This document shows, piece after piece, positions 1 to 7,361 of a stretch of 49,482 bases of DNA. Positions within the stretch are counted from its first letter, which is position 1. The number at the start of each line of letters is the position of its first letter. The DNA comes from Egaibacter sp046050465 (GTDB taxonomy: Bacteria; Pseudomonadota; Gammaproteobacteria; Burkholderiales; Burkholderiaceae_C). The DNA is taken from positions 1 through 49,482 of the forward strand of contig JBJOPS010000029.1 in assembly GCA_046050465.1 (NCBI GenBank), read 5' to 3'. The notes under the pieces were generated by a model. That model did not search any database and was not told the origin of the DNA. It saw nothing but the letters and a program-made list of their open reading frames with translations. Position numbers and translations under genes: made by a program.

Positions 1-191
1 GGGTTGCGGCCAACACGGGGTGGGCGGCGGTTGATGGAGAAGCTGCCAAAACCGCGAATCTCGATGCGGTGACCTTTGACCAGCGCATCGCTCATGGCGT
101 CCAGCACCGTTTTGACGGCCAGTTCGGCGTCGCGGTGGGTCAGCTGCGCAAAGCGGGCGGCGAGTTCTTCAACCAGATCGGAGCGGGTCAT
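1..191 (-). CDS. ihfB: Integration host factor subunit beta, N-terminal part
   Basis: The reverse strand from the ATG at 191 reads 63 codons before the window edge, so the C-terminus is missing. The protein starts MTRSDLVEELAARFAQ and reaches EIRGFGSFSINRRPPRVGRN, the dimerisation helices and the start of the DNA-binding arm of the DNABII (HU/IHF) family. IHF-beta pairs with IHF-alpha to bend DNA at specific sites in replication, recombination and transcription. It lies downstream of rpsA on the same strand, the usual rpsA-ihfB order in proteobacteria, with a hairpin terminator between them, so it probably also has its own promoter in 192-240. Identity is secure; only the length is unknown. 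Confidence 0.95.
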   Translation of the reverse strand, partial: MTRSDLVEELAARFAQLTHRDAELAVKTVLDAMSDALVKGHRIEIRGFGSFSINRRPPRVGRN

Positions 192-237
192 GTTGTCACT
201 TCGTTGTTCATGCCTGTCGGTGCCCTGCACCGGCCTG

Positions 238-272
238 AAAAAAGCCTGCCCCCATGACAGGGGCAGGCTTTT
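238..272 (-). terminator. Rho-independent terminator after rpsA
   Basis: A GC-rich inverted repeat (GCCTGCCCC at 244-252 against GGGGCAGGC at 260-268) has an A-run on its left side. On the minus strand this gives a stem-loop followed by six U residues. It lies 30-65 bases past the rpsA stop and before ihfB, so it should end or attenuate the long minus-strand operon. Confidence 0.85.
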
Positions 273-302
273 CAGACAGCAAGCGTCTTCAGATCAAAGA
301 GA

Positions 303-1982
303 TCAGTTGTTGTCCAACTTGGCACGCAACAAAGCGCCCAGGCTGGTGGTGCCGGCGTTTTCACGCGAAGACTGCTGCGACAAGGAAGCCATGGCTTCTT
401 GTTGGTCCACAGCGTCCTTGGCTTTGATGGACAACTGGATGTTGCGGGTCTTGCGATCCACGTTCACCACCACAGCGGTCACTTCGTCGCCGACTTTCAA
501 CACGTGGCTGGCGTCTTCCACACGGTCGCGCGAGATTTCGCTGACGCGCAAGTAGCCGACGATGTCTTCGCCCAGGTCGATTTCAGCGCCCTTGGCATCC
601 ACAGTCTTGACCTTGCCGGTGACGGTTTGGCCTTTGTCGTTGATCGACACGAAGGTGGTGAAAGGATCGGAGTCGAGCTGTTTGATGCCCAAGCTGATGC
701 GTTCGCGGTCCACGTCCACAGCCAAGACCAAAGCCTCGACTTCTTGACCCTTCTTGAATTCACGCACGGCGTTTTCGCCGGTTTCGTTCCAGGACAGGTC
801 GGACAGGTGCACAAGGCCGTCGATGCCGGCAGCCAAGCCCACGAACACGCCGAAGTCGGTGATCGACTTGATCGGGCCCTTGACGCGGTCGCCGCGCTTG
901 GTGTTCTGTGCAAATTCTTGCCAAGGGTTGGCCTTGCACTGCTTCATGCCCAGGGAGATACGACGCTTGTCTTCGTCGATTTCCAGAACCATGACTTCGA
1001 CTTCGTCACCCAGGGCAACGATCTTCGAAGGCGCAACGTTCTTGTTGGTCCAGTCCATTTCGGAGACGTGCACCAGGCCTTCGATGCCGGGTTCGAGCTC
1101 CACAAACGCGCCGTAGTCGGCGATGTTGGTGATCTTGCCGAACAAACGGGTTGACTGGGGATAACGGCGGTTGACGCCCATCCAGGGATCGTCGCCCATT
1201 TGCTTCAGACCCAGCGAGACTCGGTTCTTTTCGGTGTCGAACTTCAGGATCTTGGCAGTGATTTCCTGACCAGCTGTCACCACTTCGGATGGGTGACGGA
1301 CGCGGCGCCATGCCATGTCAGTGATGTGCAGGAGGCCGTCGATACCGCCCAGGTCCACGAACGCGCCGTATTCGGTGATGTTCTTGACTACGCCCTGAAC
1401 CACAGAACCTTCTTTCAGGTTTTGCATCAGCTTGGCGCGCTCTTCACCCATGGAGGCTTCCACCACGGCACGGCGAGACAACACGACGTTGTTGCGCTTG
1501 CGATCGAGCTTGATTACCTTGAATTCCATCGTCTTGTTCTCGTACGGAGACAAGTCTTTTGTAGGACGTGTGTCGACCAGCGAGCCGGGCAGGAAGGCGC
1601 GGATGCCATTGACCAGAACGGTCAGACCGCCCTTGACTTTGCCGCTGGTGGTGCCAGTGACAAATTCGCCAGATTCGAGTGATTTTTCCAGGGACATCCA
1701 CGAAGCGAGGCGCTTGGCGGTGTCACGGCTGACGATGGTGTCGCCGTAGCCGTTTTCCATGGCCACAATGGCCACCGAGACGAATTCGCCGACCTGGCAC
1801 TCAAGTTCACCCTTGTCGCTTTTGAATTCGGACAAAGGTACATAAGCCTCGGATTTGAGACCGGCATTGACGACCACGAAGTTGTGTTCGATACGAACGA
1901 CTTCAGCGGTGACGACTTCGCCAATACGGGTTTCAGAGCGTTTTTGTGACTCTTCAAATAGGGCTGCGAAAGATTCAGACAT
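303..1982 (-). CDS. rpsA: 30S ribosomal protein S1
   Basis: A 559-residue protein from the ATG at 1982 (MSESFAALFEESQK), matching the usual S1 length of about 557-560. It has six S1/OB-fold RNA-binding repeats: the first two bind the ribosome, the last four bind mRNA. Typical S1 motifs such as EYGAFVDLGGIDGLLHITDM and DYGAFVELEPGIEGLVHVSE recur. The open frame extends to 2078, but the conserved N-terminus begins at 1982. There is no Shine-Dalgarno sequence before this ATG, only an A-run. Known rpsA leaders also lack a good SD, as part of autogenous control by S1. It lies 130 bases downstream of aroA-cmk. Confidence 0.97.
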   Translation of the reverse strand: MSESFAALFEESQKRSETRIGEVVTAEVVRIEHNFVVVNAGLKSEAYVPLSEFKSDKGELECQVGEFVSVAIVAMENGYGDTIVSRDTAKRLASWMSLEKSLESGEFVTGTTSGKVKGGLTVLVNGIRAFLPGSLVDTRPTKDLSPYENKTMEFKVIKLDRKRNNVVLSRRAVVEASMGEERAKLMQNLKEGSVVQGVVKNITEYGAFVDLGGIDGLLHITDMAWRRVRHPSEVVTAGQEITAKILKFDTEKNRVSLGLKQMGDDPWMGVNRRYPQSTRLFGKITNIADYGAFVELEPGIEGLVHVSEMDWTNKNVAPSKIVALGDEVEVMVLEIDEDKRRISLGMKQCKANPWQEFAQNTKRGDRVKGPIKSITDFGVFVGLAAGIDGLVHLSDLSWNETGENAVREFKKGQEVEALVLAVDVDRERISLGIKQLDSDPFTTFVSINDKGQTVTGKVKTVDAKGAEIDLGEDIVGYLRVSEISRDRVEDASHVLKVGDEVTAVVVNVDRKTRNIQLSIKAKDAVDQQEAMASLSQQSSRENAGTTSLGALLRAKLDNN

Positions 1983-2114
1983 TTTTTTTGCGGATGGAAC
2001 CGCGGGGTTACGTTGTTGAACCACACAACCAGTGCGCTTGATGCGCGAGAAGAGCTGTGTGGGCCGCGACGGTGCCATGGAGCCCCGTCTTTGAGCAGCT
2101 ATCCGGATTGGTTT

Positions 2115-4127
2115 TCAGGCCTGTCCAAAAGGCTGCTTGTCCAGCCACCAGTTCAACACATCATTGACAGACTGCTCGACCGTCAAATCCGAGTTATCCA
2201 GAAACCGGGCATCTTCAGCGGGTTTGAGAGGTGCAACGATTCGGGACGAGTCCCTCGCGTCGCGCGCTTCCAGATCATCATGAAGAGATGGCAGTGTAAC
2301 CGAAATCCCCTTTGAAATCAACTGTTTATGGCGCCGCTCGGCACGCCTGGCAGCGCTGGCGGTGAGATACACCTTGAGTGTGGACTGCGGGAAAATGATG
2401 GTTCCCATGTCACGCCCGTCGGCAACCAGCCCCGGCAACTGGCGAAAACTGTGTTGAAGATCGATCAGCGCCTGGCGAACCTGGGGCAAGGCGGACACTT
2501 TGGAGGCGTTCATGCCCGCTTCTTCGGTGCGGATGGCTTCGCTGACATCCGCACCGTTCACAATGACTTGCCCGTTGATGAACTGGATGGACAGACTTTT
2601 TACCAATTCGGCAATGGCTCGGGCATGACCCGCATCCAGCGCCAGTCCCGCCTCGCCCGCGGCCTTGGCGGCGATGCGATAAAGTGAGCCGGAATCCAGA
2701 AAGTGGTAACCTAACCGTCTGGCTAATGCAGCAGCCAGAGTGCCTTTGCCGGAGGCAGTAGGGCCGTCCACGCATATCACCGGAATAGCATCCACAGGGG
2801 ATTTGACTACTGAGAGCAGCACCTCGAAGTAGTCCGGGAAGGTCTTGGCTACACATTTGGGGTCCAAAATGCGTACAGGCAATCTGGCTGGGCTGAAGGC
2901 GGCCAGTGAAAAGCACATCGCTACCCGATGGTCATCATAGGTGTGGACGCTGGCGGCACGCCATTGGTGCGCAGACGCTGGTGGCGTGACTCGGATGTAG
3001 TCGGCACCTTCTTCCACCTCAGCACCAAATTTGCGCAACTCTGTGGCCATGGCGGCAATGCGGTCCGTTTCCTTCACACGCCAGCTGGCGATATTACGTA
3101 GCGTGGTGGCGCCATTGGCATACAACGCCATCACCGCCAGTGTCATCGCGGCGTCGGGGATATGGTTGCAGTCCAGGTCAATCGCTTGCAATGGCCAGAT
3201 CCCGCGCTGGATATGCAGCCAGTTGGGGCCGCTGTCAATCTTTGCGCCCATCATTTGTGCAACTTCGATGAAGCGGATGTCGCCCTGTATGGAATCTGCG
3301 CTTATGCCTTGAATTCTGATGCCGTTCAGGCCATTAGTCTTGGGTGCTATTGCGCCCAGTGCTATAAAGTAGCTAGCAGATGAGGCGTCTGCTTCGACAT
3401 GAATATGTCCTGGGGACTGGTAGTTGCAGCCTGCAGGGATAGTAAATCGCTGCCAGCTGTCCCGTATCACGGTAATGCCAAAGCGTGCCAACAGGTTCAG
3501 CGTGATTTCGATGTAGGGGCGCGAGATGAGTTCGCCAACCACCTCAATCACGATGTCCTCTCTGGCAACTAGCGGCAAAGCCATCAAAAGTGCCGTGAGG
3601 AACTGGCTGGAGACATTACCCCGAACACGGATAGGTATATCCAGCACAAGCGGCAGCGCCGGTGTGCCAATGCGCAGCGGCGGGAAACCGTCAACGCCCA
3701 AATAATCGATGACACAGCCGAGCTGGCGCAACGCATCCACCAGGTCGCCAATTGGTCGCTCATGCATTCGGGGAACGCCGTGCAGTTTGAACTCACCACC
3801 CAATACTGCCAGCGCTGCGGTGAGCGGGCGCATGGCGGTGCCGGCATTGCCCATGAACAGGTCTGCCTGTTTAGCGGGCAGCTGGCCGCCTAGCCCGTCG
3901 ATGGCTACCGTGGTGCCGGATTGCCGCACGCCGCAGCCGAGCTGACGCAAGGCGTCGAGCATCACGCGGGTGTCGTCCGAATCCAGCAGGTCATGCAGCG
4001 TCGTTGTGCCTTGGCTCAGTGCCGAGAGCAGCAACAGCCGGTTGGAGATGCTCTTGGAGCCTGGCAGCACTACCGTGCCCCCCGCGCTGGCCAGCGGCGG
4101 GATATCGAGAAACTCGGTAGCAAACAT
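2115..4127 (-). CDS. aroA-cmk: Fused EPSP synthase / cytidylate kinase
   Basis: One 670-residue frame holds two enzymes. Residues 1 to about 440 are 3-phosphoshikimate 1-carboxyvinyltransferase (shikimate pathway step 6): LPGSKSISNR at 21-30, GNAGTAMRPLTA near 93 and a C-terminal TYDDHRVAM block. From about 448 comes cytidylate kinase, which phosphorylates CMP/dCMP: P-loop GPTASGKGT at 455-463, then HFLDSGSLYR and VADGRDMGTIIFP. In many bacteria aroA, cmk and rpsA are separate adjacent genes; here the AroA stop is lost and a short linker (LSVVKSPVDAIP) joins them. The ATG overlaps the tyrA stop by one base, indicating translational coupling. A bifunctional annotation is known for some Comamonadaceae. 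Confidence 0.95.
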   Translation of the reverse strand: MFATEFLDIPPLASAGGTVVLPGSKSISNRLLLLSALSQGTTTLHDLLDSDDTRVMLDALRQLGCGVRQSGTTVAIDGLGGQLPAKQADLFMGNAGTAMRPLTAALAVLGGEFKLHGVPRMHERPIGDLVDALRQLGCVIDYLGVDGFPPLRIGTPALPLVLDIPIRVRGNVSSQFLTALLMALPLVAREDIVIEVVGELISRPYIEITLNLLARFGITVIRDSWQRFTIPAGCNYQSPGHIHVEADASSASYFIALGAIAPKTNGLNGIRIQGISADSIQGDIRFIEVAQMMGAKIDSGPNWLHIQRGIWPLQAIDLDCNHIPDAAMTLAVMALYANGATTLRNIASWRVKETDRIAAMATELRKFGAEVEEGADYIRVTPPASAHQWRAASVHTYDDHRVAMCFSLAAFSPARLPVRILDPKCVAKTFPDYFEVLLSVVKSPVDAIPVICVDGPTASGKGTLAAALARRLGYHFLDSGSLYRIAAKAAGEAGLALDAGHARAIAELVKSLSIQFINGQVIVNGADVSEAIRTEEAGMNASKVSALPQVRQALIDLQHSFRQLPGLVADGRDMGTIIFPQSTLKVYLTASAARRAERRHKQLISKGISVTLPSLHDDLEARDARDSSRIVAPLKPAEDARFLDNSDLTVEQSVNDVLNWWLDKQPFGQA

Positions 4128-4999
4128 TATTTTTGGTTTTTGGACATTGTCCAGTTGGCTCGGGTGAGGCTGGCCTGGTCAATCAGGCCTTCCAGTGCCT
4201 CGGCGTTTCCGCTGGAAATCATCAGTTCAAGTGCCTGCAGGCTGCGTTGAAATATTTTGGACTGAGTCAACAACTCTTCGCGGTTGGAGAGCATGATGTC
4301 TCGCCACACATGAGCGTCGCTGGCTGCAATCCGGGTGAAATCCCGAAATCCGGGGCCCGCAAGAGACAGGTAGTTTTTGCCGTCAGCCTGACTTGAGATG
4401 GCATTCATCAATGCAAATGAAATCAAGTGTGGTAGATGACTCACTGCGGCAAAGGCAGCGTCATGGGCTTCCGGCGTCATGGTGACCACACGACAGCCCA
4501 GCCCGGACCAGACGTCAATGGCCTGCTGCACCTGGGCAGGCTGTGTGCGCTCGATTGGCGTGAGGATGACTTGCTTGCCATGGTAAAGATCCACATCGGC
4601 ATGTTCGACACCCGATACCTCGCGGCCAGCGATAGGGTGAGCAGGCACAAATGAACCGACATGCTCACGCAACGAGCGTCGACCAGCGTCAATTACATCA
4701 CGTTTGGTTGACCCCACATCCATGATTAACATTTTGGGTGTCACCAGATGGCGAATGGCTTTGAACGTGGCTTCCGTTGCCGCTACTGGTACGGCAACCA
4801 GCACAATATCGGCACCGGATACGGCCAGCAGGGCTGATGGAGCTTCCACATCGATCACGCCCATCTGACGCGCCCGTTCGGTGGTGGACGGCGATTTGCT
4901 GTAGCCAACGATGCGTTTTACCAGTCCTGCGCGTTTGAGTGCAAGTGCAAATGAGCCGCCCATCAGCCCGCAACCAATGAGCCCGAGTTGTTCAAACAT
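4127..4999 (-). CDS. tyrA: Prephenate dehydrogenase
   Basis: A 290-residue protein that oxidatively decarboxylates prephenate to 4-hydroxyphenylpyruvate for tyrosine synthesis. The N-terminal Rossmann fold is visible (GLIGCGLMGGSFALALKRAG), followed by the IVLVAVPV strand and the conserved HPIAGREVSGVEHA substrate-binding block, then the helical dehydrogenase domain with HLPHLISFALMNA. There is no chorismate mutase fusion and no ACT domain, so it is the simple cyclohexadienyl/prephenate dehydrogenase type. It sits between pheA (27 bases upstream) and aroA-cmk (1-base overlap). In some relatives a hisC-type aminotransferase separates pheA and tyrA; none is present here. Confidence 0.93.
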   Translation of the reverse strand: MFEQLGLIGCGLMGGSFALALKRAGLVKRIVGYSKSPSTTERARQMGVIDVEAPSALLAVSGADIVLVAVPVAATEATFKAIRHLVTPKMLIMDVGSTKRDVIDAGRRSLREHVGSFVPAHPIAGREVSGVEHADVDLYHGKQVILTPIERTQPAQVQQAIDVWSGLGCRVVTMTPEAHDAAFAAVSHLPHLISFALMNAISSQADGKNYLSLAGPGFRDFTRIAASDAHVWRDIMLSNREELLTQSKIFQRSLQALELMISSGNAEALEGLIDQASLTRANWTMSKNQK

Positions 5000-5026
5000 G
5001 CTGCTTCCTTGTATTGTCGAGTTGCA

Positions 5027-6127
5027 TTAGTTGCCCACTGGGTAGGTTCCCAGTACTTTATAGAACGCACACAGACCCTGCAATTCCTTCAGGGCGCTGG
5101 CTACATTTGGCTGGGAGGGGTGTCCCTGAATGTCAATGTAGAAGTAATACTCCCATTGTCCGGTGCGCGCTGGCCGCGACTCGAACCGGGTCATGGACAC
5201 ACCGTATGTCTTGAGCGGCACCAGCAGGTCGTGAACAGCACCGGGTTCGTTGGGTACCGACACAATGAGACTGGTGCAATCGTTATTGGATGGCGGCGGC
5301 GTGCCCAGCGTTTGCGGCAGGCAAATGATGGCGAAGCGGGTGCGGTTATAAGCGTCGTCCTGGATGGCGTGGGCCGCAATGTGCAAACCAAACTGCGTGG
5401 CTGCGCGCTCGCTGGCCAGGCCAGCCCAGGCGGGGTTGGTTGTAGCCAGCCGGGCGCCTTCTGCATTGCTGGATACCGGGCGGCGCTCGGCATGCGGCAG
5501 GTGTTTGGACAGCCAGGCCTGACACTGGGCCAGCGCCAAGGGATGCGCCAGTACGACTTCAATCCCTCCCATCGAATTTTCCAGCCGGAGCAGGTTATGC
5601 CGGACCAGCAGCGTAATTTCACCAATCACATGGGTGGGTGAGTGCAGGAACAGGTCCAGCGAACGGGTTACCACGCCCTCTGTGGAGTTCTCCACGCCCA
5701 CGACGCCAAACTGTGCACTGCCAGCGGCCGTGGCATGGAAGACCTCATCGAAATTGGCGCAGTAGGTCAGGTCAGCAGCACCACCGAAAAACTCGATGGC
5801 CGCCTGCTCGCAAAAAGTACCGGCTGGCCCTAACACAGCCACCCGCTGGGGCGCCTCCAGTGCCAGGCAGGCGGACATGATCTCGCGCCATATGGCGGCC
5901 ACGTGCGGATTCTTCAGCGGCCCCGGGTTAGCCTGCTGAATTTTGTCGATGACTTGCGCTACACGGTCAGGGCGGAAAAAAGCAGTTCCTTCGCGTTTCT
6001 TGACCTCGCCCACCTGCTCGGCAACCAGCGCGCGGCTGTTCAGCAGCGTGAGCAATTGCTGATCAATCGCATCGATTTTGACGCGCAAATCAGCCAGATT
6101 AGGCAAGGGCGTGGCGGGGTTGGTCAT
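5027..6127 (-). CDS. pheA: Chorismate mutase / prephenate dehydratase (P-protein)
   Basis: A 366-residue bifunctional enzyme converting chorismate to prephenate and then to phenylpyruvate. Residues about 10-90 form the AroQ chorismate mutase helices (LRVKIDAIDQQLLTLLNSRA). Residues about 95-275 are prephenate dehydratase, with GPAGTFCEQAA and the catalytic TRF triplet in YNRTRFAIICL. Residues about 285-366 are a regulatory ACT domain with the ESRP motif that binds phenylalanine (FESRPARTGQWEYYFYIDI), so feedback inhibition by Phe is expected. It lies 18 bases after serC and 27 before tyrA, as part of the gyrA/serC/pheA/tyrA/aroA run. Confidence 0.95.
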   Translation of the reverse strand: MTNPATPLPNLADLRVKIDAIDQQLLTLLNSRALVAEQVGEVKKREGTAFFRPDRVAQVIDKIQQANPGPLKNPHVAAIWREIMSACLALEAPQRVAVLGPAGTFCEQAAIEFFGGAADLTYCANFDEVFHATAAGSAQFGVVGVENSTEGVVTRSLDLFLHSPTHVIGEITLLVRHNLLRLENSMGGIEVVLAHPLALAQCQAWLSKHLPHAERRPVSSNAEGARLATTNPAWAGLASERAATQFGLHIAAHAIQDDAYNRTRFAIICLPQTLGTPPPSNNDCTSLIVSVPNEPGAVHDLLVPLKTYGVSMTRFESRPARTGQWEYYFYIDIQGHPSQPNVASALKELQGLCAFYKVLGTYPVGN

Positions 6128-6145
6128 GGCTCAGGTTTGAATTGT

Positions 6146-7273
6146 TCAGGCTTGCGATTGCTCGAAATCGCGCATGTAGGCCACCAGCGCCTGCACACCT
6201 TCAAGCGGCATCGCGTTATAGATGCTGGCCCGCATGCCACCTACGGATTTGTGCCCCTTGAGTTGCAGCAATCCGCGTGCCTTGGCGCCAGCCAGAAATG
6301 CGTCGTTGCGGGATTCGTCACGCAGATAGAAAGGCACATTCATGCGCGAACGGCAGCCTTTATCCACGCGGTTTTCATACAGCGTTGACTTGTCAATGGC
6401 CTCATAAAGCAGGTTGGCTTTGGCCAGGCTGCGCTGCTCCATGGCTGCGACCCCCCCCTGACGCTTGAGCCACTGAAAAACCAGGCCCGCCATGTAGATG
6501 GCATAGGTGGGTGGCGTGTTGTACATCGACTGATTGTCTGCAACGGTCTTGTAATTGAAGGCGCTGGGACAAATGGCCAGTGCGTGACCCAACAGATCTT
6601 CACGCACCACCACCAGCGTCAGGCCCGCCGGCCCCAGGTTTTTCTGGGCGCCGCCAAAGGCCAGTCCGACGCGGCCCCAGTCCACCGGACGCGATGCTAC
6701 GTGAGATGAAAAATCTATGACCAGTGCCGCACTCGAACCCAGCGCCTTGAGATCGGGCAGCGTTTGAAACTCGACACCGTGAATGGTTTCGTTGGTGCAC
6801 ACATGCACATAGCTGGCGTTGTCATGAAGTTGCCAGCCGGACGTTGGCGGAATATTGGTGAATTTGCCGGCCTCTCCACTGGCTGCAACATGGGCCAGAC
6901 CGTACTTGCCTGCTTCCTTGAGCGACTTGTCGCTCCAGCTACCGGTTACGATGAAGTCAATGGTGCCAACCGCCCCTTGAGAGGCTCGCAGCGCGCTGAG
7001 GTTCATGGGCACAATGGCGTTTTCCGCCAGCCCGCCACCCTGCATGAACAGGATCTTGAAGTGGGCGGGAACGGCCAGCAGCTCACGCAGATCGGCTTCG
7101 GCTCGCTCGTAGATCGAAATGAATTCCTTGCCGCGATGGCTCATCTCCATCACGCCCATGCCGCTGCGCTGACCTGCCGCGTCCGGCCAGTCCAGCATCT
7201 CGGCGGCAGCCTGCGCCAGCACCTCGGCAGGCATGGTGGCCGGGCCGGCCGAGAAGTTGAATGGGCGTTGCAT
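6146..7273 (-). CDS. serC: Phosphoserine aminotransferase
   Basis: A PLP enzyme of 375 residues (from the ATG at 7273; an in-frame TTG one codon earlier is less likely) that makes 3-phosphoserine from 3-phosphohydroxypyruvate and also serves pyridoxine synthesis. It shows the SerC N-terminus QRPFNFSAGPATMP, the substrate loop MEMSHRGKEF, the DFSSHVASRPVDW block and the PLP lysine in FGGAQKNLGPAG. The C-terminus ends with the KSVGGMRASIYNAMP signature. It is 18 bases upstream of pheA. The 5' region carries a dispersed mini-repeat (7290-7344) that forms most of the spacer from gyrA. Confidence 0.96.
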   Translation of the reverse strand: MQRPFNFSAGPATMPAEVLAQAAAEMLDWPDAAGQRSGMGVMEMSHRGKEFISIYERAEADLRELLAVPAHFKILFMQGGGLAENAIVPMNLSALRASQGAVGTIDFIVTGSWSDKSLKEAGKYGLAHVAASGEAGKFTNIPPTSGWQLHDNASYVHVCTNETIHGVEFQTLPDLKALGSSAALVIDFSSHVASRPVDWGRVGLAFGGAQKNLGPAGLTLVVVREDLLGHALAICPSAFNYKTVADNQSMYNTPPTYAIYMAGLVFQWLKRQGGVAAMEQRSLAKANLLYEAIDKSTLYENRVDKGCRSRMNVPFYLRDESRNDAFLAGAKARGLLQLKGHKSVGGMRASIYNAMPLEGVQALVAYMRDFEQSQA

Positions 7274-7289
7274 CAAGCTTTTTCTGTGT

Positions 7290-7344
7290 GAAATAGGGCC
7301 TCGGCCCTCTATTTATATGCGTGAGTAGCTATAAAAATAATAGC
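7290..7344 (-). repeat. Dispersed mini-repeat, copy 1 (gyrA-serC spacer)
   Basis: Read on the minus strand it begins GCTATT, has an A/T run, then ATAGCTACTCACGCATA, then GAGGGCCGAGGCCCTATTT. The same order of blocks (GCTA, A/T run, AGCT, CACGCATA, GGGCTGGAGGC, CTATTT) recurs at 30610, 35826, 43520 and, without its first block, at 46023. The last block here can form a small hairpin (GGGCCGAGGCCC). It lies between the gyrA stop and the serC start. Confidence 0.7.
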
Positions 7345-7361
7345 AATCCAATCAATGGCAA

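Noticed and set aside
3348..3375. GCTATAAAGTAGCTAGC in aroA looks like the start of a mini-repeat
   Set aside because: It encodes the conserved ASSASYF block of EPSP synthase and the later repeat blocks are absent.
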